Below, one piece after another: positions 9,241 to 19,824 of a stretch of DNA of 64,000 nucleotides (the stretch's first letter is position 1; each line of letters opens with the position of its first letter). The stretch comes from Strigamia acuminata (lineage: Eukaryota; Arthropoda; Chilopoda; Geophilomorpha; Linotaeniidae), in assembly GCA_949358305.1 (NCBI GenBank), contig OX442319.1, positions 1,860,001 to 1,924,000 of the forward strand, read 5' to 3'. A program made the translations under genes and the position numbers. Under the pieces are notes generated by a model. The model was not told where the DNA came from. It was given only the letters and a program-made list of their open reading frames with translations, and searched no databases.

Positions 9241-9996
9241 TGGATTGACCACTGGGAAGGAATTTTCTATTTTCTATTTGGAAATTCAAAGTTTTAATTT
9301 TAGAAATTTTCTATTACTGTACATTCTATTTTTGAATGTATATTTGTGAGAATTCGATTTTGAATTTACATTTGTTAGAATTCAAATTTTGAATGTATAT
9401 TTGTAAGAATTCAAATTCTGAATGTATATTTGTAAGAATTCAAATTCTGAATGTATATTTGTAAGAATTCAAATTCTGAATGTATATTTGTCCGAATTCG
9501 AATTTAGAATTACATTCAATTTTGTGAATTTCTTTAGTGGCGCCTAAAATTGACCGCAAGAACCTACGGGAAGTGAACATCAGCGCGGGCACTTTACTTA
9601 AATTCGACGTGAACGTCGAGGGCGAGCCACCACCGACCATCATCTGGTTATTCGGCGGCCAAACACTAAAGGAATCCGATCACGTGATGACCGCGAACGT
9701 GGAATACAACACCAAACTGATCTCGGCGACTAACAGCAGCGGCAAAGACACCGCCGTCGTCAAAGTGATTGTCCAGGACAAATCCCTCGCACCAGAAGGT
9801 CTCTTGAAGTGCCTGGCATCCACAAAGAGGGCTGCAAATTGAAATGGAAGAAACCCAAAGACGACGGGGGAACTCCGATCGAGTGCTACAAATCTAAAAA
9901 AAAGATGGGCCCGAAGACGGGAGTGTGGGTTCCGGTCCGACTCCGAGCTCTAGGATTTAGCGGGCCACTTCTCAAAACTAAATGGTTGATTCCAAA
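9198..9996 (+). pseudogene. fragment of a twitchin/projectin-type giant muscle kinase gene (FN3 tail, Ig, FN3 start)
   Basis: Two pieces match the FN3-Ig-FN3 layout of twitchin/projectin. At 9201-9261 the plus strand reads the end of an FN3 domain (DPEVEVTGLTTGKEF). From 9538, after a good acceptor (TTTCTTTAG), it reads an I-set Ig domain (APKIDRKNLREVNI to AVVKVIVQD, about 9540-9785) and then the start of an FN3 domain. The frame changes at about 9800, after which the neighbouring frame reads HKEGCKLKWKKPKDDGG and KTGVWVPV to about 9950. The sequence decays after that. Introns seem to be kept, so this is a genomic duplicate and not a processed copy. The functional parent gene is not in the window. 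Confidence 0.75.
9346..9510. repeat. 29-bp minisatellite inside the twitchin-like fragment
   Basis: About five to six copies of AGAATTCAAATTCTGAATGTATATTTGTA, given here as AGAATTCAAATTCTG plus AATGTATATTTGTA, with divergent end copies. It sits in what would be the intron between the FN3 and Ig pieces. Each unit holds the self-complementary GAATTC and AAATTT-like steps. Confidence 0.85.
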
Positions 9997-10015
9997 TAAA
10001 AGTTATTCTTATTAA

Positions 10016-11762
10016 AGGCAATTGTTAAAAGTCTAAACTAAATTGCAATTCTTGACTAGAGAATGGCAAAACAAAAGGTAGGTACTGCTCATTTATCGTC
10101 CGGCGGTTCAAATAAACAACCACAGCATAATTTCACACGTCGCGGGTCGCTTCTGTGGATGGGCTTCTCTTTCATACTTTAGTTTGGAAAGCTGATAAAC
10201 TTCATTCTGAACTTTACAATTCCTCCATCTCCACGGCCATTGAGGAACAGGATTTGTGATTTTTTTGGCCTGTAAGAGGATCGTGGAGGTGAAAAATTAC
10301 TCAAGTGTGATCCTGATTAGAAAGAGGATTGTAGACGTGAATTATTGCTTTCAATTCACGTCCGACGAGAAAGAGAACATCTTGTGACTGATAACCTGAA
10401 AAGTTTTATTTGTTTGTCTATTGAAATTAGAATAAGGAATTTTGTGATGTTTAATTGACTCCAGAAATGGAGCAATGTGATTGGTATTTAGTAATTAACG
10501 GTTTCGACTTGCCCAATTTTGTGGAATTGTGGAATTTCACACATCGTGATCTAGAATTCTAGATCTGTTTACATTTTCTCTGCTCAGTTGCAGCAGATGT
10601 TTTCTTTCTCGTCGGCCTGGTTTTATGCATCGTGGAAGTGAATTGTTACTGTTTCGTGATCGTGAGCTATGCCGCTCACAAGTCAGTCGAATTCGGCGGC
10701 CATGTAATTAAATGTTGTCAAATGCTACAATCGCACTTTCTAAGTCCGGTTCCGTAGCGTTTTGATTTATTTTGTGCGTGTCGCTCGAAGTGACTTATCC
10801 ACCAGGTTGCGTGTTTGCCTCATATACTGTATAGTCTTTTAAGTCCGGCTAGCTGACACTGGTCGATAGGTTCTGCACTGTCATCCTGAATGTCCGGCAG
10901 GTCCAGTAAGAACCACCGCAACCACGAGAATTAAAAGAACAAACTGCAGAAGAAATTCATGCCATTTAAATTGGAAACGGCAGATTCTCAAAAACCACAA
11001 GTCCAAATCCTTTTCTCAAGACGACATCGCGAATTTGCCCAAATTCACCAAATTAAGTCTTCCAACTTGGCTTTCACAATGAAAAAAAAAAAATTTGGCA
11101 TTGGATGTTGCGAGTCATGTGATCAGTTTCGAAAACTCGTTATAACAAGGGCTTGTGGGTATTACTGTGTACCTTGTCATTTTTAACAATTCATTGCATC
11201 AATAATTCGTTATATCACAATTCGTTATTGTGATTTTGAAATCACTACTCGTGTAGTGCTTTCCCGTTGCTGTCTACGTACGATAACTAGCAACGTCAAC
11301 AAGGCGTCTAGAAGACGTTTTATCAGATCCAGTCATCGCACAAAAAAAAATCCGTTTTACGTCTTAAACTATCACTTTTGCATTTAAAATTGGTTTTTCA
11401 TTTTTTTAAAAATAAACACATGAACTCAATTTTTTTTTTTTTTTTTTTACTAAAAAATGCATCAATTCTGCGCATCATATTCCATTGTTTGCACCGAATT
11501 AAATTTGTAATCTAAAAATGGTGGCGCATCATCGAATGTGACGCATGAAATATACTTTTAGGTCACTTTGAGGTAGTAATGTGATAATAATAAGAAAACT
11601 TCTTTATTTCACCAACTCACTAATGCTCAAAAGTCGCAGTAAAAATACAAACTTTAACTTCATTTCAATAAAGACAACTAGAAAAAGCATTGTGATTAAG
11701 TATGGAATCTCATCTAAAAGTACCGTACAGTTAGATAATATAAATATAACGTCAACTCGATT
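10016..11762. other. intergenic, no gene recognised
   Basis: Roughly 1.7 kb between the twitchin-like fragment and RPAP3. Only short open frames occur, none with a recognisable domain. It holds poly-A and poly-T runs (about 11340-11450) and ordinary AT-rich sequence. A self-complementary CTAGAATTCTAG lies at about 10551. No RNA gene could be identified by eye. Confidence 0.6.
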
Positions 11763-13738
11763 TCAAAGTTTCATTTGATAGAATGCCGCAAGACGATCAA
11801 TCTCATCTTCACTCTGCTCACTACACGTAACAAGATGACTAAAAAGCTTCTTCAATCCTAAAACAAGTAATAACAAAATTAAGAAATAAATAAATGAGAA
11901 AAACAAATAAAATGTAAAAATTACTTTTCTTATCTGCGTCAGAAAAGAACATGGCTAGAATATTAAAGCGCTTGACGCTCGTCAAACTTAGCAAAGGAAC
12001 GTAAACATCTTCCCCATCGACTATATAAAACTGTTCCATTATGTTGAGGAAATCCGAAACGACTTCGGCTTCGAGAAAATCGTCAAAAATCGACGCGTAC
12101 TGGTCGCACGGAATTTGCTGAATACGAAAAAGCGAAAATAAGTCGTTTTGATTAATTCATCGTTACAATAATTCACTTTTAGGTAGAAATATAATTTGTC
12201 TTTGTATTTTTTCAGCATTTTCCAGCTGGTTTGGAACTGATAGAGGTTCTGGGGCGACTGCGGGACAACGATTTCTTCGGATCGCAGCGTTTCCTCGTCG
12301 GATTTCAGCTCCAAATTGACAATTTGCTCCCTTTTCTCGACCATTTGCTGCTCCGGCATTTTGATTTTAGTCACGGTTTCTTGAATTTTCATCCTTTTCA
12401 TCGGTTTCTGCCAAATGTAATCAATTATTTTCGTGTTTTTAATGCGTTTTAGTTGGTTCCGGGACTCACTTTAGACCTGAGATGCGGTGGTTTAGAGATG
12501 GGTTTAATTAAGCCGGCTTTCTCCGAGCTGATTTCCTCGATCGTGATTTTCTTTGACGCCGACGCCTCGCCTTTCAATTTTGTTTCGTCGCATGAGGTAG
12601 TTTTCGTTTGAGTTAATTCACTCTTTTTCTCGGCTTCAATCGCTTCAATCTGTAATTACATTTTTTAAAAAAATTAAAATGATAAATTAGTTGATTTTTT
12701 TTTTTAAGTGATCAATTTTACTTTTTTGATTTTCATCAATTCGTCGTAAGCTTGTTTATTGCCCGCTTCAAGCTCTAGCACCTTCCTGAAGTCTTGTTTG
12801 GCCAACTCCAATTTATGCAACGCCAATCGCGCACTGCCGCGACGTTGGTACGCTTTTACGTAATTTTTATCGATATTTATGGCTAAATCACAGTCTTGTT
12901 CCGCGGCACCGTACCTACAAAAAAATCGTTTTAATGCAAAAATGATAAATTTCCCAATTTTTTTTCTGTTACATTTCTTTTTTCAACAGTGCGAGCGCTC
13001 TGTTGGCGGGTAAAAAAGCGTTCGTAGGGTCACTCAGCATGCCATTGGTATAGCATTCAATCGCGTGGTCGATTTGACCCAAACGGAAGTAATCATTTCC
13101 CTAAAATAATTACAAAAAATAATTAAAAATCACGTTATTTTTACATCAAGTTAATGCCGTCAACCTTTTCTTTATCTTGTAAAGCTTCTTCTTTCCTTCG
13201 AATAGTTTGGATGTCCTCTTCTTCCTCCTCGCTCACGTCATCTTCGCTGTCCTTTTTCTCACTCTTGTTGTCCAGAGCTTCGCACGCTTTATCCTTGAAA
13301 CAAATTGAATTTGTAAGTAAAGCTTTGATCAAGTTTTAGGGTTAAGTTTACTGCGTCGAAGTTGTCCCATGCTTTATAGTCGTAGGATGAAATACGTTTC
13401 GGTTTGTTTTCCTCTAGTTTTATCACTTGGTCGTTGTCTTTGGTCTTGTTTTTTTTGTTCTTGCTCACGACTTCGATTATTGATTTGCCTCCACGGCTGC
13501 CTCTGACGGCGGGCAACTAATTAAATAAAAATTTGTTTATGCATATTAATTATTTATTTAGTTTTAATTATATTTGTTTGTTTGTAAGTTTTACAGTTTG
13601 ATCCAAAGGTCCGATTTGACCTATTTCCTTCTCCTTTTTTGTCATGTCGTCCTTCCATTGGCCTAAATCACGCAGGAAAGTTTGTAATTCGTCGGCGTTG
13701 TGTCGAATTTGAGCTTGTGCTTGCACTAAGGGATCCAT
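11763..13738 (-). CDS. RPAP3: RPAP3 homologue (RNA polymerase II-associated protein 3; Drosophila spag)
   Basis: Nine exons: 13738-13595, 13516-13352, 13293-13165, 13100-12973, 12914-12722, 12649-12470, 12407-12177, 12117-11925 and 11857-11763, all with GT-AG borders and consistent phase, giving 485 aa. The N-terminus (AQIRHNADELQTFLRDLGQW) and SSYDYKAWDNFD are typical of RPAP3. Exons 3-5 encode a tetratricopeptide repeat array (GNDYFRLGQIDHAIECY onward). The last three exons encode the RPAP3 C-terminal domain (YQFQTSWKML, then LTSVKRFNILAMFF). RPAP3 is the HSP90/HSP70-binding arm of the R2TP complex, which assembles RNA polymerases, snoRNPs and PIKK kinases. An upstream in-frame ATG at 13756 would add six residues. 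It has a single TPR array, fitting invertebrate spag more than the two-array human protein. Confidence 0.93.
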
Positions 13739-14269
13739 CTTGGCATTTGTATTCATTATTGTAATCCAATGATGATGATGATGGCAGAGGTGTTACTAAA
13801 ACCTGGGAAATCCTGAAGTAAACTTTCTCTCTTTCTTATTATACTTTACATTAGTAATACATATACTTAGGCTTAAGGTAAAATTACATTTTTTTCTTTA
13901 TTACGTTAGTTTCATTTTTTTTATTCATATCATTTTACTTCTCGTACCGTATATTTATTTATTATTGTTATTGATCACGTTTTCCAAATACCTAGACTTC
14001 AATTCAGTCCAGACTAAAGTAAGTGATCGTTTTCAAGAAATGAAATAAAGCAATTAAAACTTATGTACCGGTATTTATAATATTAAATGTCACAGTGTAA
14101 TATTTATTACATTAGTATTCCGATGCAGAACAATTGAACAATTGATCGATTGCACGTGCCAAGGAAAAGCCAAGAGAATATTTTTGATTCAGCAAAATTC
14201 AAAAGATTCAGATGCTAAACAGAAATTATTTTTCGGGTCAATCTTCTTAATTATTTTATTCAGTGTTTT

Positions 14270-14657
14270 CAGCTTGAATAGCTGCGAGAATTTCTGCGGG
14301 ATCTCGACCTGGAACCCAAGCGTGTTCACAGATTAGAGGAATACATTCCTCTAATCTGTGAGCGTGTTTCTCTCGGTGTGTCTGGTGTTTTGCTGCGCGA
14401 GCGCTAACTCCTGGAACGGCTCCTGGAACACTTTCCCAAAGGTGACCTAGAACGGGATCTTGAAATGGATTTCTTGCGAGAACAACTTCTCCAGGCTGAT
14501 CTCAAACGGAGCCTGCATCCTCCTCATCGTGATGATCGTCGAATTCTACAAATGCAAAACCTTTTTTGAGGTTAACTTTGCAAATTCTCCGCCATCCTTT
14601 CAGATGTCGCGCTCGTTTATGACGTCATCCAAACCGCCAATATAAACACGAAATGCA
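14270..14657 (-). pseudogene. SR splicing factor pseudogene (SRSF4/5/6, B52 type)
   Basis: Read on the minus strand from about 14657, it gives an RRM with RNP2 (FRVYIGGLDD) followed by INERDI, then a TGA stop and a frame change. The RNP1 motif (KGFAFVEFDD) lies at about 14532-14558. After another stop and frame change comes an arginine/serine-rich tail (SRSRSRSPL, SRSRSRS, then RSRSKTPDTPR, and LGSRSRSRRNSRS at about 14280-14320). No introns are seen between RRM and RS parts, so it may be a processed copy. Several stops and frame changes show that it is dead. A perfect palindrome lies within the RS part. Orthology within the SR family is uncertain. Confidence 0.7.
14326..14361. repeat. perfect palindrome, 17-bp arms, 2-base loop
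   Basis: TCACAGATTAGAGGAAT, then AC, then its exact reverse complement. It lies inside the RS-coding part of the SR pseudogene. The tiny loop and perfect arms suggest a template-switch event, or a strong hairpin in RNA. Confidence 0.9.
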
Positions 14658-15349
14658 ACGAAAGTGATGTTGCTTCAGATTTCGAAGAATCTTCAATGCG
14701 AATGAGTGATGTCGATGTTTTTACTGTGCTTATCGTGGTTTTAAGAACGTCATGAGAAAGTGATTTTGGTCCATAATAATTTCTTACCGTTTCAACTGCA
14801 TCCTACATTAAAAAGTTTAGAAATGATCGTTTAGACCACGGGCCTTTTAATGAATTTATTTATTGTTCATCTGGTTTGTTTTGAAACATCAATTAAATGT
14901 GCGACTGTTTTTCATAAGATGTTATTAAATCAAAGTTGTGGCTGTGCTCACTACGCGTGTTCTGTCACTTTCATGAAAGTCTGAATGAGGCTGGTCGGCA
15001 TCGATTTAAGCAAATAAACTTTTGATAAAAAATATTGTTGCCAATCAATTTGCAAATCTTGTAATCTCATTTGCTTATTTGTAAAATATGAGTAAATGTC
15101 TACAGTAGAAAGAAAGAAAGAAAAAAATCTTTATTGTTTTAATTAACAAACATACATAATTTTTATTTATCTATAAAATTAAATTAAAAGTTTACAAAGG
15201 AAAAAATAAAATTCCATTCATTATATTAAATCTCAATTCCAAATACAGTCGTTTATAAACTAAACAATATTGAAAAAAAAATGAATCAAATGCATGAAAA
15301 CATCTAAAGACACATCCAAATGGCACTCGACAATTAACTAAATTCTAGT

Positions 15350-18300
15350 CTATTTCTGCGGCTTAGAGATATACCCGATGCTAACATAATAATTGAGAAG
15401 CGTAGTAATCATATTGCGGTCCACCTTTGGACACCGAATAACAGTGCCCTCCAGAGCGGTCAACGTGTTGTTGCTATCATAATCTGCAGTCCTCTTGGAC
15501 TGCTCCTTGTAATCATCTCGGTACTTGAGAGCAATGTACGGCAACAAAGGCAGCAAAGCGTTATCCTTAGACCGGACTTGTTCTTCCAAAGCATCCACCC
15601 ATTGAGAGGACGAAACTTGTTTGATGGGATATCCGTAATCTTTCAGATAACCGAGCATCTGCACCGTAGTTACATCCGTGCCCGGTAACGGTGCCAGGTG
15701 AAAAGCTTTGCCTAGACTCTGGGAAAGTCTCGTCACGTGGACGATGGCCCTGCTGACGTAATCGACGGGGATGAGCCACATCATGTCGTCCATGTCCGGA
15801 TAACACCCGACTTCGATGCAGCCCTTCACTAATCTCGACATGTAGTCGTTGGTGTTGGTGGCCCCCGTTCTCGCGTGCCCTATCACATAACCGGGACGTA
15901 AAATAGTGACCGGAAGTCCGCGGGACTTGGCGATCCAGACGAGCATTTCGCCGACCCACTTAGCTCGGGTGTATCCCATGTGGAAGAAACTGTTGGCGTT
16001 GTTCAAATTGTCCATCTCGTAGATGATTTTCTTGGTCACTGACGCGAGCACTACGACCGACGAGACGTAGTGGACCGGTTTCACCTTAAATAGACACGCC
16101 AGTCGAAGAATCTCTTGGGTACCCAATACCGCGCCGGATTTTAGTATCGAGTAGGGTTTGACGAAATTGACCGGCGCCCCGCAGTGATAAATGACGTCGG
16201 CTCGTTGACCCAGTTGGAAAAATTGGGTTCTCGATAAGCCCAATAAAGGTTTCTCGAGGTCTCCGAGGATAGGATGGATCCGAAGGGCGAACGAAGAGTT
16301 CCAAACTCCATATTTTTCCAAGTTTTCTTGGATTCTTCGGGAGCCGTCTTTGACGCTTTTTGCCCGGACGAGGCAATGGGCATGCGCCTTGGTCTGCTTC
16401 AATAGGTCGGCGAGGAGAAATGCTCCCAGAAAACCCGTTGCGCCGGTTATAAACAAATCTTTTGGGTTCCAAAGGGTCTCCACGTCCAGATACGCTCTTG
16501 CGGGATAAATGTCTTCGTCGAGGACGGCTTCTTCCTCGGGGACGAATGCCTCGCTCGAGATGTCTTGTCCGCTCAGAGCCGATTCGACTATCGGGCAAAG
16601 TCCCGCGATGGTGGGGTTTTCAAATAGATATTTAGCGGGCAGGTTCACTTTGAACGCTTCGGACACTTTGAGCATGAGTTGAATCGCTCGGAGAGAGTTT
16701 CCACCGACTTCGTAGAAGTTGTCCTCGATGCCGATGTTGCGGATTTGCAAAATTTCTTGCCAAAGATTCTGCATTTTCAGTTCGGAGTCGTTTCTTGCGG
16801 CCACCGTGTGACCGTTCGTCTGGGAAACGTCCGTGTCCGGCAATGGAAGCAATTTTCTGTCCACTTTGCCATTTGCTGTTTGCGGCATTTTGTTCAGAAT
16901 CATAAAAACCGACGGCACCATGTGACCAGGAAGAATGTCCAGCAAAAATTTGCGCATTTCTTGCGTGCTCGCCGATTTGTCTTTGTGGAAAACCACATAG
17001 GCCACCAATTTCTTGTCGCCTGCCGAAGGCTGAAACGCCGTGACCACAACCTCTTTCAAGCTCGGATACCGGGCCACGGCGTTCTCAATCTCTCCCAGCT
17101 CCACCCGGATACCCCTGATTTTCACCTGATGGTCAATTCTTCCCAAGATGTCCAAAGTTCCATCTGGACGGTACCGCACTAAATCCCCGGTTTTGTACAT
17201 CTTCTTCAGCCATGGATTCGATTTGCTGTCGTAAGTCCAGGCCAACTCATTGGGAAATTCATTGGCTTCCGTGAAAAGTCCATCCTTGTAAGGGTTGTCG
17301 ATGAAGCGTTCGCTAGTCAAGTCCGGTCTTTGCATGTATCCTCGAGATAAGCCGGAAGTGACGATATACAGTTCCCCCGGGATCCCAACGGGTACCGGTT
17401 GCATTTCAGCATCCAAAATATGAAATTGAGAATTTTCCAACGGTTTACCGATCGGCGGGTTTCGTCTGTAGTCTTTTTCCACCGGAAATATCACCACAGT
17501 TCCGCATTCCGTGCACCCATAGTGGATGAGGATCTCCTGCACTTTGGTCTGCTCGAAGATTTGCTGCACGAGTTGCTTGGTAACGGTCTCCCCAAACATT
17601 GCGACGCTGTAAACGGACGCGGGCACGGATTTGGTGCGGACGAGTTCGACCATTACCGATGGCACAGCGCCGATGTAATTCACCTGGTTGGCCGACGGGA
17701 TGATGGACGCTTCGAAAGCGTTTTTGGACACCACAATCACCTGTCCAAAGACCAACGGAAAGAACAACTCCAAAATACCGGGTACGTAGGATAAGGTCGT
17801 GGCGGCCAATTGGTACTTCAATTCGGGGCGTTTGTAGAGATCAGCACCTGCCAAGATGTTGGTTACAAAGTGACAATGCTCGACCATAACTCCTTTGGGT
17901 TTCCCGGTCGAACCGGAAGTGTATTGCACGTAAGCTATGTTGCTCGATTTCACTTGAACCTTCAAGTTGTCGGTAGACTTGTCCCGGTAGAGGCTTTTGT
18001 CGTCCAGAAGGACGATTTTAACGTTGTTGTCACTTGGTAAGCAATTCTTGACGCTCGTTTGACTGATGACGACCTTTGCTTGCGTGTTCTCCAACATATA
18101 AGCGATTCTATCTTTCGGGTAATTGGGGTCGATGAAGACGAATCCGCCGCCCGCTTTGAGAACGGCTACTATCGCAGCCACGTTGTCGATGCCCCTCTCC
18201 ATGCAAATTGCGACGAGAATCTCGGGTCCGATGCCCAATTCTTGCAGGTAGGACGCGATTTGGTTGGATTTTTTGTTGAAGTCCGAATAAGACATTTCTT

Positions 18301-19801
18301 CACGATCGTGGATGATGGCAACCTGGTTCGGGGTTTTTTCCACTTGCTGTTCGATCATGCGATGCACGACTTGGTCGATGTCGAATTTGCCGAAATCGTT
18401 GTTCCAATTGCGTAACTGAACCAGCTCTTTTTGCGTAAGTAGGTGGTACTTGGAAATCGGCTGGTCTGGAGACTTGAGAATGTTGCTTAACAACATTTTG
18501 AAATGTCCGACGACTCTCTCGATCGTTTCCATCAAAAACAGGTCGGGGTTGTACTCGAAATAGCCGGTCAGACCGTCGTCGGTGCTCGTCAGGTTCAAAT
18601 TCAAGTCGTATTTCGCCGCGGTCACGTTCAAGTTGATCCTGGAGAAACGAATTCCATTCAGCGGTCTCAACACGTAATCGTCGTCAAACGCGAACATGAC
18701 GTTGCATTCTTGCTGCGCCGGATTGCTTTCGCGCAACATCTTTTCCACGGGCACGTCGGCGAACTCTTCGACCGTCGAAAGCGAATTTCTCAGTTGTTTG
18801 ATCAGTTGGAGAAAACACGGATTCTCGACCAAATTCGCGCGCAAAACGACCGTGTTTGAAAAACATCCAATCAGCTTCTGCAATCCGGGTAGAAGGTGAC
18901 TACTCATGCGCGTGCCGATGCCGAAATCCACTTGACCCGTGTATCTCTGCAAGAGAACCGCAAAAGTGGCCAAAAGGACGTTGCCGACCGCCACGCCGTG
19001 AGTTTTAGCGAACGATTCGAGTTGGTTTTTCATTTCGTTGTCCAAATTGATGTAATGTCGCGAGCCCTTGTAACTCGGGGTCGGCGGGAGTGGGAAATCG
19101 GTCGGCAGTTGAACGGCGATGGACGCGGAATCCATGTACGTCTTCCAATCGTCGAATTTCTTGACGAGTTTCTCTCGCGGATATTGCTTGCGTTGCCACG
19201 TGGCGAACTCCGAGTACTGCATGCCCGGTGACGCGAGCGACGGCGTTTCGCCGTAGATCTCGCCCTCGTACATCGCGAACACGTTGCGTAAAAAAAGTCT
19301 CATGCACGATTCGTCGCAAATGGCTCGGTGGGTCGTGAAGAGCACGGCGGCCGAATTCTGCTGGATCTTGAAGATGCTCACGCGGACCAGGGGGCCATTG
19401 GTGATGTCTATTGGTCGTTCCGCGTCTTGCGACAGAGTTTGCAGCAGAGTTAAGTCGTCCGGTGGGTTCTTGAGCATGTTGACCATGTTGATTGACACGT
19501 CCATCTGCGGTTGCACGAGTTGGATGGGTTTTTGGCCGTGGACGCCGGTGAAGAACGTGCGCAGAGCTTCGTGGGAATTGATGGTGTCCTGAACACATTT
19601 TTCGAGAATTTTAGTGTCCAAAGGGCCGTCGATTGTGAGTGCTCGCGACACCAGGTGGACTGGGTGGTCGGGTGGTAAATGACCAATCGTCAGCTCTTGC
19701 TCTTGATTGAAGGACAGAGGAACTCGTTCGCCTTCTTTCACGTCCCGGATGTTGGGAGTCGAACCCCAAGCGCGTTTTGCATCCCACGACAAACTCCCCA
19801 T
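15350..19801 (-). CDS. NRPS-like C-A-T-R enzyme (condensation, adenylation, carrier, thioester reductase), 1483 aa
   Basis: One uninterrupted coding exon. The condensation fold is at about residues 25-445: FNQEQEL, NSHEALRTFF (76-84), the active-site region THRAICDE (157-164), YSEFATWQ (196-203) and IGCFSNT (311-317). The HHxxxDG motif has become HRxxxDE. Adenylation is at about 475-985: YTSGSTGKPKG (627-637), YGCTE (761-765), TGDL (871-874), HQVKIRG, and NGK with Lys979. The carrier motif GGNSL has Ser1036 as pantetheine site. The reductase has GATGFLG (1120-1126) for NAD(P)H and YTRAK (1277-1281) as YxxxK. The usual reaction is adenylation and thioester loading of an acid, then reductive release as aldehyde or alcohol. 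The position of the substrate-binding Asp235 of GrsA is Val673. The ATG at 19801 has a plausible context (AAAAGATGG). Product unknown; candidate for horizontal transfer. Base composition is richer in G+C than the flanks. Confidence 0.95.
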   Translation of the reverse strand: MGSLSWDAKRAWGSTPNIRDVKEGERVPLSFNQEQELTIGHLPPDHPVHLVSRALTIDGPLDTKILEKCVQDTINSHEALRTFFTGVHGQKPIQLVQPQMDVSINMVNMLKNPPDDLTLLQTLSQDAERPIDITNGPLVRVSIFKIQQNSAAVLFTTHRAICDESCMRLFLRNVFAMYEGEIYGETPSLASPGMQYSEFATWQRKQYPREKLVKKFDDWKTYMDSASIAVQLPTDFPLPPTPSYKGSRHYINLDNEMKNQLESFAKTHGVAVGNVLLATFAVLLQRYTGQVDFGIGTRMSSHLLPGLQKLIGCFSNTVVLRANLVENPCFLQLIKQLRNSLSTVEEFADVPVEKMLRESNPAQQECNVMFAFDDDYVLRPLNGIRFSRINLNVTAAKYDLNLNLTSTDDGLTGYFEYNPDLFLMETIERVVGHFKMLLSNILKSPDQPISKYHLLTQKELVQLRNWNNDFGKFDIDQVVHRMIEQQVEKTPNQVAIIHDREEMSYSDFNKKSNQIASYLQELGIGPEILVAICMERGIDNVAAIVAVLKAGGGFVFIDPNYPKDRIAYMLENTQAKVVISQTSVKNCLPSDNNVKIVLLDDKSLYRDKSTDNLKVQVKSSNIAYVQYTSGSTGKPKGVMVEHCHFVTNILAGADLYKRPELKYQLAATTLSYVPGILELFFPLVFGQVIVVSKNAFEASIIPSANQVNYIGAVPSVMVELVRTKSVPASVYSVAMFGETVTKQLVQQIFEQTKVQEILIHYGCTECGTVVIFPVEKDYRRNPPIGKPLENSQFHILDAEMQPVPVGIPGELYIVTSGLSRGYMQRPDLTSERFIDNPYKDGLFTEANEFPNELAWTYDSKSNPWLKKMYKTGDLVRYRPDGTLDILGRIDHQVKIRGIRVELGEIENAVARYPSLKEVVVTAFQPSAGDKKLVAYVVFHKDKSASTQEMRKFLLDILPGHMVPSVFMILNKMPQTANGKVDRKLLPLPDTDVSQTNGHTVAARNDSELKMQNLWQEILQIRNIGIEDNFYEVGGNSLRAIQLMLKVSEAFKVNLPAKYLFENPTIAGLCPIVESALSGQDISSEAFVPEEEAVLDEDIYPARAYLDVETLWNPKDLFITGATGFLGAFLLADLLKQTKAHAHCLVRAKSVKDGSRRIQENLEKYGVWNSSFALRIHPILGDLEKPLLGLSRTQFFQLGQRADVIYHCGAPVNFVKPYSILKSGAVLGTQEILRLACLFKVKPVHYVSSVVVLASVTKKIIYEMDNLNNANSFFHMGYTRAKWVGEMLVWIAKSRGLPVTILRPGYVIGHARTGATNTNDYMSRLVKGCIEVGCYPDMDDMMWLIPVDYVSRAIVHVTRLSQSLGKAFHLAPLPGTDVTTVQMLGYLKDYGYPIKQVSSSQWVDALEEQVRSKDNALLPLLPYIALKYRDDYKEQSKRTADYDSNNTLTALEGTVIRCPKVDRNMITTLLNYYVSIGYISKPQK

Positions 19802-19824
19802 CTTTTCTGTCGGATTCGATCAAA

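Noticed and set aside
9537-9842. Treating the twitchin-like frame as a stand-alone small gene
   Set aside because: Its start is a GTG directly at a splice acceptor, the frame breaks in the FN3 part, and the pieces match the middle of a giant protein.
10959-11186. A 75-residue frame with a Cys-rich end (GCCESCDQF, YYCVPCHF)
   Set aside because: The Cys pattern does not match a known zinc finger, a poly-A run provides a Lys stretch, and no splice or start context supports it.
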